Positions 61,801 through 64,000 of a stretch of DNA of 64,000 nt are shown piece after piece (the stretch's first letter is position 1; every line of letters starts with the position of its first letter). The notes beneath the pieces are model-generated. The model did no database searches and was not told where the DNA came from. It worked only from the letters and a program-made list of their open reading frames with translations. The stretch lies in contig JAJTWR010000374.1 in assembly GCA_021613335.1 (NCBI GenBank), forward strand, positions 202,501-266,500, written 5' to 3'. A program made the position numbers and the translations under genes. This stretch comes from Whitmania pigra. Taxonomy: Eukaryota; Annelida; Clitellata; Hirudinida; Haemopidae.

Positions 61801-64000
61801 ATACCAAAATTGATTGATTAACAATTTTATTAACGCCAAGCTAAGAGTGTTACCAACAGCAAATATTTCTCCAGTCGTAATGGTTTTATTTCCATCTATG
61901 AGGGTGAAATTGGGAGCCCTGAATGGAGGCAGACCTGCTGTCACGTTGCCAGTGGTTGTGAAAGGTTCTATGTCGTAGTAATTCTTGCAAATCAGAACAG
62001 CCAAGGCCGAAAACAGCACCACTATTGCATTCTTCGCTTTAAAATAAAAATTGACTTAAAAATTGAGACTTCTTACTGGAAAGTACATTCGTTATGTTAT
62101 TTTTACTAGCCACCAGAATTCGCGTAAATTTCATCAGGTTTTCTGCCATTGGCGTTTGAATTAGTATTTAGTAATATAAAAACTAACGCCTTCTGGAATT
62201 GAAGGGACCAAAAAACCTCATGACTGATCACCCGATTATTAAATTAATCCTCACCTTTCTTGCTCAACTATTTAGATGTTATGAAACATTCGATATTTTA
62301 AAAGCAAATTATATAATAACATTAAATTAAAAATAAGGTTGAGCTTTAATAAAAATCGGATGACAAACCAATGGAAATGAGCCAAATGATGTATCTGAGA
62401 ATTCTTTTTCCTGTGGACGGAACATCTTCATCACTTAACGATCGACAACAGGGAAATCTTTCCATATACTAGGAAATGTATTCAAATTCTTAAGTCAATT
62501 TTCAAACAATTTTATATTTTCATATGCGCAATTTCTGATTTTCGAGAATCTGTATTTATCATCAACTTAAGTAAGTTCAAATGAGGAAATGAGCCAGGGA
62601 TGGTGATGTCGAAGTACCCACACCCGCGTTGGACTGCATTACCAAATCCTTGTTTACATTACTTCAGACTTTAATTGAGAAATTTTATTTTATAAGAAGT
62701 TCAATGTGGCATTAATAATAATTATTTATTTAATTAATTAATTTGTTCCATGCCCGTCAACGTAATCTTACAGAATTCCAAGGATAAGGTTCAATAAGTC
62801 AATCAGATATTAAGAAATTAGGTAATGAATCAAAATAGTTAAAATTAGCAAATACTTACCTTGAAAAACATTAATGCTATAAAACAAACTAGGCCTAACA
62901 CAAAGTCCCAAATCCTAAAAAGCAAATAAAGACACCATCTTTAATCATACTAGCAAACTTATGAACAATTTATCGTTTTACATAAATAAAAATTCATGTT
63001 CGTGGACCGTATGCAATATTTTAATTATTACTACCTAGTCTCTGGTATCTTTTTCAGCGTCCAAAACAATTCCTCTAAGAAATCTCGGGGAACATTCTTG
63101 AGACCAAACCAATTCTAGAAATTACAAATCAATTTCTTGAATTTATTATATCATCGATTATTCGTTTGTATTGAATAATATTAAACTTAAAATTAAACTT
63201 TGTGCAATAATGAGAAGTCTTTTTCGTTATCTTTTCTTATAATTTTTTTACCTTGATTTGCCCCTCGGCTATAGTAATTGCTGCAGCGTGTGTAAAGGCA
63301 TCTATTACGGGATGCGAAATGTAGTCCATTACAAGACCTGTTTTCGGTATAAAATGATAATGACTTAAACTTTATGGAACATTATGGAATGCTGAGCATG
63401 AACCGACACAATTATCAGAGGTGAATTAAACATTTTGTTTTAACAAGATTTAATACTGACTGCAGAAGCAAGGAGGTAACTTATGTAAGCTCTCACAAAT
63501 GCTGATTATCTTATCATTTTATTATTACATGTTTTTGCATATCCGCCAATTAATTGGTTAATGATGATCTAGTTCCCTTCCATTTGGAAATAAAATAAAT
63601 AAATAAAATGATTGAATGAAGACAAAAACATTGTGATTATTGAGTTATACCAACCTAAGTGACACAGGCCAAGGATAAATTGCAAAATGCCTCCAAAAAG
63701 TGTTAAAATTATGGCATAAGTCGGGTCTCCTGGTTTGACTGAGGTTCCAAACCTGTTTTAAAACATTTTTACGAGGCCGTAATAAATAGACTGGACTGCA
63801 CTTAAATTGATTACTTCATATATTGCTTGCAATTAAAACCCATCTTAATTTTTTTTAAGTTTAAATTGATCAAATTTAAATAAAATTGATTAAATACCTA
63901 AATATTTAAATTATTAATTACCTAGCCACAAGGAGGGACATAATGGCAGTTGGACCAACGGTTATATCCTTGGACGTACCAAAGAAGACGTACATGAAAC
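58212..64000 (-). CDS. SLC26A11: SLC26A11-like anion (sulfate) transporter, 5' end outside window
   Basis: SLC26 proteins exchange sulfate, chloride or related anions. Nineteen minus-strand exons are visible: 64000-63922, 63752-63655, 63337-63252, 63114-63035, 62914-62860, 62468-62369, 62036-61854, 61769-61704, 61605-61555, 61440-61380, 61120-61065, 60881-60741, 60568-60510, 60288-60217, 60104-60054, 59602-59500, 59082-59015, 58662-58597, 58322-58212. All phases close over about 528 aa. Landmarks are GTSKDITVGPTAIMSLLV, GQIKNWFGLKNVP, NGYKIDPSQEFVAIG, SSFPVTGSFSRTAVNSASGV and TPAGGL. Membrane helices follow (FHYIPGATLAVVIICAVIDM), then a cytoplasmic STAS domain (PDITVLRVEHGLLFPNVESF to AAIIDCVHINRVDYSVIEGF). 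The protein ends shortly after SSVEEAVNLI. The exon 8 acceptor at 61770 was chosen over one 5 bases upstream because only it keeps the phase. The start codon is not in the window. Confidence 0.92.
58727..58825. repeat. (TTA)n / (ATC)n microsatellite in intron
   Basis: A TTA trinucleotide tract that turns into ATC repeats, inside the intron between the 59082-59015 and 58662-58597 exons of the SLC26A11-like gene. Confidence 0.9.
59583..59836. repeat. 32-bp tandem repeat spanning a splice acceptor
   Basis: Eight head-to-tail copies of TGTTATGTCTGGTATATTCA plus TCTGAAATTATT. On the minus strand each copy reads as an intron end (AATAATTTCAG) followed by the first codons of the SLC26A11-like exon at 59602 (ATGAATA(C/T)ACCAGACATAAC). 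The authentic exon uses the last copy in the direction of transcription; the other seven lie in the intron. Confidence 0.92.

Overview
The window is a gene-sparse, AT-rich, microsatellite-laden stretch of an animal nuclear genome with many short, spliced exons. It is most likely from a leech, probably a glossiphoniid such as Helobdella. This rests on several intact or decaying macin antimicrobial peptide genes whose mature sequences closely resemble leech neuromacin and theromacin. The species is an inference. Exon boundaries were set by eye from GT/AG sites, reading phase and family knowledge, so any single boundary may be off, although the phases close cleanly in the models given.

Layout from left to right: (1) 1-5.2 kb is repeats and unassigned DNA. 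(2) 5.4-9.4 kb holds an 18-exon PGM3 gene (phosphoacetylglucosamine mutase, UDP-GlcNAc synthesis), followed by a 72-75 bp tandem array. (3) 10.7-12.6 kb, minus strand, is a dysbindin (DTNBP1, BLOC-1) gene. (4) 12.6-18.8 kb is intergenic DNA dominated by simple repeats. (5) 18.8-27.0 kb, minus strand, is an unrecognised multi-exon gene that I read as four or more copies of one unfamiliar domain. (6) 30-48.3 kb is the accessory part: four macin genes or relics alternate with two near-identical six-exon genes for a secreted protein with two fucolectin/discoidin-like domains and a PAN/apple domain. This region shows tandem segmental duplication and carries a dead hAT element with an 8-bp target duplication, a dead Tc1 element, and two LINE 3' fragments among the ruins of a third lectin copy. 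(7) 51.0-53.1 kb is guanylate kinase. (8) 54.8-56.7 kb is an ARL16-like small GTPase. (9) 58.2 kb to the window end, minus strand, is an SLC26A11-like anion transporter whose N-terminal exons lie beyond the window.

The housekeeping genes are unrelated in function. The stretch that reads as a system is 30-48 kb: small secreted cationic cysteine-rich peptides interleaved with secreted putative glycan-binding proteins, duplicated together as a unit. That suggests a co-inherited, possibly co-expressed innate immune or mucosal secretion locus. The functional link is inference; the duplication is visible in the sequence.
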